A DNA stretch of 34,438 nt from JBOCEF01 sp047610385 (lineage in GTDB: Bacteria; Pseudomonadota; Alphaproteobacteria; Rhodobacterales; Rhodobacteraceae), in assembly GCA_047610385.1 (NCBI GenBank), contig JBLGAC010000043.1, positions 1 to 34,438 of the forward strand. The letters are read 5' to 3'. The notes under the pieces are model-generated. The model did not search any database. It saw only the letters and a list, made by a program, of their open reading frames with translations, and was not told the DNA's origin. Both the position numbers and the translations under genes were made by a program. Each line of letters begins with the position of its first letter. The stretch's first letter is position 1. Of this stretch, positions 32,371 to 34,438 are shown piece after piece.

Positions 32371-33644
32371 GGCTTGGAGGGGAAATCCCCGCGCGCCGGT
32401 TTGATCGCGCCCGCGCAGGTTCCAAAACCGATGCGATACCCGTCGCCCATCGCCACGCCGGTCATGGTCAGGGTGTCGCCATCCTCCAGAAAGCTGCGCG
32501 TGGCGCCGGATGCCAGCGTGATCGGGTCTTTGCCGCCCCAAGAAGCCTCAAGCAGCGATCCCCAAGATCCCTTTTCGACGCCGGAAATCGTGCCCGACCC
32601 CAGCAGATCACCGACCCGCATCGGGCAGCCGCAGACCGCGTGATGGGCCAGTTGCTGCGCGGCGGACCAGTACATCACGCTGTAATTGGTGCGCGCGATG
32701 GTCGTCGGCGCGCCGTCTTCGGGGGTCAGGGTCGCGGTCAGGTCGATGTCGTAAAGGCCCGGCCGCGGCTCGCTCAGATACGGCAGGGTTGGCACTTCGC
32801 GCGGCGGGATCGGGCGGCGGAACGGCTCCAACGCTGCCGACGACACGACCCACGGGCTGATCGAGGTGCCGAACGCCTTGCCCTGAAACGGGCCCAGCGG
32901 CACATATTCCCAACCTTGGATGTCGCGCGCGGACCAGTCGTTCAGCAGCACATAGCCAAAGATCATGTCCTCAGCCTCAGCCACCGAAATCGGCCCTTCG
33001 GACGGGGTGCCGACCACGGCACCCATCTCGAGCTCATAATCCAGCCGTTTGCTTGGGCCAAAGGACGGCACGGCGGCATCCGGTGCCTTGGTCTGCCCCA
33101 AAGGCCGCCGGATCGGCGTGCCGGACACGACCACAGATGACGCGCGCCCGTTATAGCCGATCGGCAGATGCAACCAGTTCGGTGGCAGGGCGTTCTCAGC
33201 CCCGCGGAACATGGTGCCCACATTCATGGCGTGCTGCTTGCCCGCATAAAAATCGGTGTATTCGACCACCACGAAAGGCAGGTGCAGCTGCGCGCTCGCC
33301 AGCGGCACAAAGGCCTGCGCCTGCAACGCCCCGTCGCCGGACAGCCGATCATCGCCATCCACCGCCAGCAATTCGGTCAGCCGCACGCGCACCGCATCCC
33401 ATGCCGGGCGCCCCAGCTCCATGAATGCATTGAGGAACGGAAAGTCGAAAACCGGCTCCTCCCACAAATCGCCAAAGATGCCCGCGGCTTCCAAAGCCGC
33501 CAGATCCAGCGCCTGATCCCCGATGGCGACGCAGCAGACGGGTTCTTCATCCCCGCGGCTCATCACCCCCCAGGGCAGGTTGTTGAGCGGGAAATCACAG
33601 TCGGGCGCGTTGGCGGCCTCGACCCAGCTTTTCTCTAGGGGCAT
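32367..33644 (-). CDS. fahA: Fumarylacetoacetase
   Basis: This is the last enzyme of homogentisate breakdown, cleaving fumarylacetoacetate to fumarate and acetoacetate. The 425-residue protein has the short N-terminal SH3-like domain (SWVEAANAPDCDFPLNNLPW) and the catalytic FAH domain. EYTDFYAGKQHAMNVGTMFR carries the metal ligand Asp131 and catalytic His138, matching Asp126 and His133 of mouse FAH. LDYELEMGAVVGTPSEGPIS, FGYVLLNDWSARDIQGWEY and the C-terminal GSGTISGVEKGSWGSLLE are further family segments. The start at 33644 has GAGGA about 6-7 bases upstream; ATG 33662 lacks a ribosome site. It follows hmgA with a 123-base gap. No maleylacetoacetate isomerase gene is visible in the window; it may lie beyond the edge. 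Confidence 0.95.
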   Translation of the reverse strand: MPLEKSWVEAANAPDCDFPLNNLPWGVMSRGDEEPVCCVAIGDQALDLAALEAAGIFGDLWEEPVFDFPFLNAFMELGRPAWDAVRVRLTELLAVDGDDRLSGDGALQAQAFVPLASAQLHLPFVVVEYTDFYAGKQHAMNVGTMFRGAENALPPNWLHLPIGYNGRASSVVVSGTPIRRPLGQTKAPDAAVPSFGPSKRLDYELEMGAVVGTPSEGPISVAEAEDMIFGYVLLNDWSARDIQGWEYVPLGPFQGKAFGTSISPWVVSSAALEPFRRPIPPREVPTLPYLSEPRPGLYDIDLTATLTPEDGAPTTIARTNYSVMYWSAAQQLAHHAVCGCPMRVGDLLGSGTISGVEKGSWGSLLEASWGGKDPITLASGATRSFLEDGDTLTMTGVAMGDGYRIGFGTCAGAIKPARGDFPSKP

Positions 33645-33680
33645 GCGGTCCTCATCAGTCATTCTGTCGGGCGCAAGTCG

Positions 33681-33709
33681 GCGCGGGGCGATCCTGTCAC
33701 GCCCCGCGC
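33681..33709. repeat. Inverted repeat between hmgA and fahA
   Basis: The arms GCGCGGGGCG (33681-33690) and CGCCCCGCGC (33700-33709) pair perfectly around a 9-base loop. There is no T-tract. It lies 36 bases before the fahA start in the hmgA-fahA gap and may stabilise or process the mRNA. Confidence 0.75.
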
Positions 33710-33715
33710 CGCCAT

Positions 33716-33765
33716 GCGATCCTTTTGCACGCGCGGGTCAGCGCGCGATCCTTTTGCACGCGCGG
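33716..33765. repeat. Direct repeat between hmgA and fahA
   Basis: A 21-base sequence (GCGATCCTTTTGCACGCGCG plus G) occurs at 33716-33736 and again at 33745-33765, a 29-base period. It ends next to the hmgA stop codon. It could be slippage, or a double protein-binding site. Confidence 0.85.
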
Positions 33766-33767
33766 CG

Positions 33768-34438
33768 TCACTTCTCGCCGGGGGTGCCGTCGAACTTCTT
33801 CTTCAGGCCCGTCCAGCAATCAACGTAATCATCCTGCAACGGCGCCTCATTGGCGGCAAAGGCGGTCAGATGCTGCGGGAATCGGGTTTCGAACATGAAG
33901 CTCATGGTTTTCACCAGCTTCACCGGCACCATCGGCTCATGTGAGGCTTTTTCGAACGCATCCACATCTGGGCCATGCGGCAGCATCATGTTGTGCAGAC
34001 TCATGCCGCCAGGCACGAAGCCCTTGGGCTTGGCGTCGTAGACACCGTAAATGTTGCCCATCAATTCCGACATGATGTTCTTGTGATACCATGGCGGGCG
34101 AAAGGTGTTCTCAGCCGGCAACCAGCGTTCGGGGAAAATCACGAAATCGATGTTCGCGGTCCCTTCAACGCCCGAAGGGGCGGTCAGCACCGTGAAGATC
34201 GACGGGTCCGGGTGGTCAAAGCTGATCGCGCCCACCGGGCTGAAGGTGCGCAGGTCATATTTGCACGGCGCGTAATTGCCGTGCCACGCCACCACGTCCA
34301 ACGGAGAGTGCCCGATGCGGGTTTCATGGAACTGCCCGCACCATTTGACGATCACGCGGCCGTCGCAATCGCGGTCCTCAAAGGCCGCGACCGGGGTCTT
34401 AAAGTCGCGCGGGTTGGCAAGGCAGTTGGCCCCGATCG
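33768..34438 (-). CDS. hmgA: Homogentisate 1,2-dioxygenase, C-terminal part
   Basis: This non-haem iron enzyme opens the ring of homogentisate to maleylacetoacetate. The window holds the last 222 codons and the stop; the start lies beyond base 34438. The reading frame is open to the edge, beginning IGANCLANPRDF. The iron ligands are visible: His and Glu in WYHKNIMSELMGNIYG (His335 and Glu341 of the human enzyme) and His in LHNMMLPHGPD (His371). DVVAWHGNYAPCKYDL and EKASHEPMVPVKL are further family segments. It is probably the first gene of the hmgA-fahA-marR unit. Confidence 0.96.
   Translation of the reverse strand, partial: IGANCLANPRDFKTPVAAFEDRDCDGRVIVKWCGQFHETRIGHSPLDVVAWHGNYAPCKYDLRTFSPVGAISFDHPDPSIFTVLTAPSGVEGTANIDFVIFPERWLPAENTFRPPWYHKNIMSELMGNIYGVYDAKPKGFVPGGMSLHNMMLPHGPDVDAFEKASHEPMVPVKLVKTMSFMFETRFPQHLTAFAANEAPLQDDYVDCWTGLKKKFDGTPGEK

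Noticed and set aside
1..34438. CRISPR array, insertion sequence, prophage, or known defence or toxin-antitoxin system
   Set aside because: No regularly spaced repeats, transposase, phage structural genes, nuclease/methylase sets or small toxin-antitoxin pairs were seen.

Overview
The window is GC-rich chromosomal DNA from an alphaproteobacterium, most likely a marine member of the Rhodobacteraceae (Roseobacter group). The grounds are the very high GC at third codon positions, the Tad/Flp pilin type with an SGAVTVD[WF]VVLTA core, a DUF1194 protein, the bkd operon preceded by a divergent Lrp-type regulator, and a homogentisate cluster containing a DUF2783 gene. This placement is an inference from gene content. 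I see no rRNA, insertion sequence, integrase, phage gene or CRISPR array. No gap without a gene exceeds 300 bases.

Region 1 (1-3.6 kb) is the edge of a Tad (Flp) pilus locus. It holds a secretin (cpaC, cut by the window edge), cpaB, and two small Flp-type pilins, all on the minus strand, with a divergent lytic transglycosylase. Hairpins lie between pilin and cpaB and upstream of the main pilin, and probably set relative expression. Region 2 (3.6-8 kb) carries scoAB (acetoacetate activation), a divergent gabD (succinate semialdehyde dehydrogenase) and a secreted DUF1194 protein. Region 3 (8-17.6 kb) mixes housekeeping genes (carA, a YqeY-like gene, a beta carbonic anhydrase) with three surface-glycan-type genes: a GT2 enzyme with an N-terminal MshEN (possible c-di-GMP) domain, a sulfotransferase-like protein, and a two-domain GT4-GT2 glycosyltransferase.

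Region 4 (17.8-21.3 kb) has two identical tRNA-Gly(GCC) genes, each followed by a terminator; a DUF2306 membrane protein divergent from a TetR regulator with two palindromic operator candidates between them; an orphan creatinase; and a secreted DUF2147 protein. Region 5 (21.5-29 kb) holds a ThDP-dependent enzyme of unknown substrate, an Lrp/AsnC regulator, and the divergent four-gene branched-chain 2-oxoacid dehydrogenase operon (bkdA1-bkdA2-bkdB-lpdV). Region 6 (29-34.4 kb) is a minus-strand homogentisate cluster: hmgA (partial), fahA, marR, an MBL-fold protein, a flavin monooxygenase and a DUF2783 gene.

Much of the window fits amino acid catabolism. Branched-chain keto acids enter through Bkd. 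Homogentisate (from tyrosine/phenylalanine) is split to fumarate and acetoacetate. Leucine also ends in acetoacetate, which ScoAB can activate with succinyl-CoA. No single locus here is clearly a new system. The best leads are an RNA-like set of three hairpins with complementary loops after gabD, the MshEN-GT2 protein, the control elements around the pilin genes, and the uncharacterised MBL/flavin/DUF2783 genes in the homogentisate cluster.
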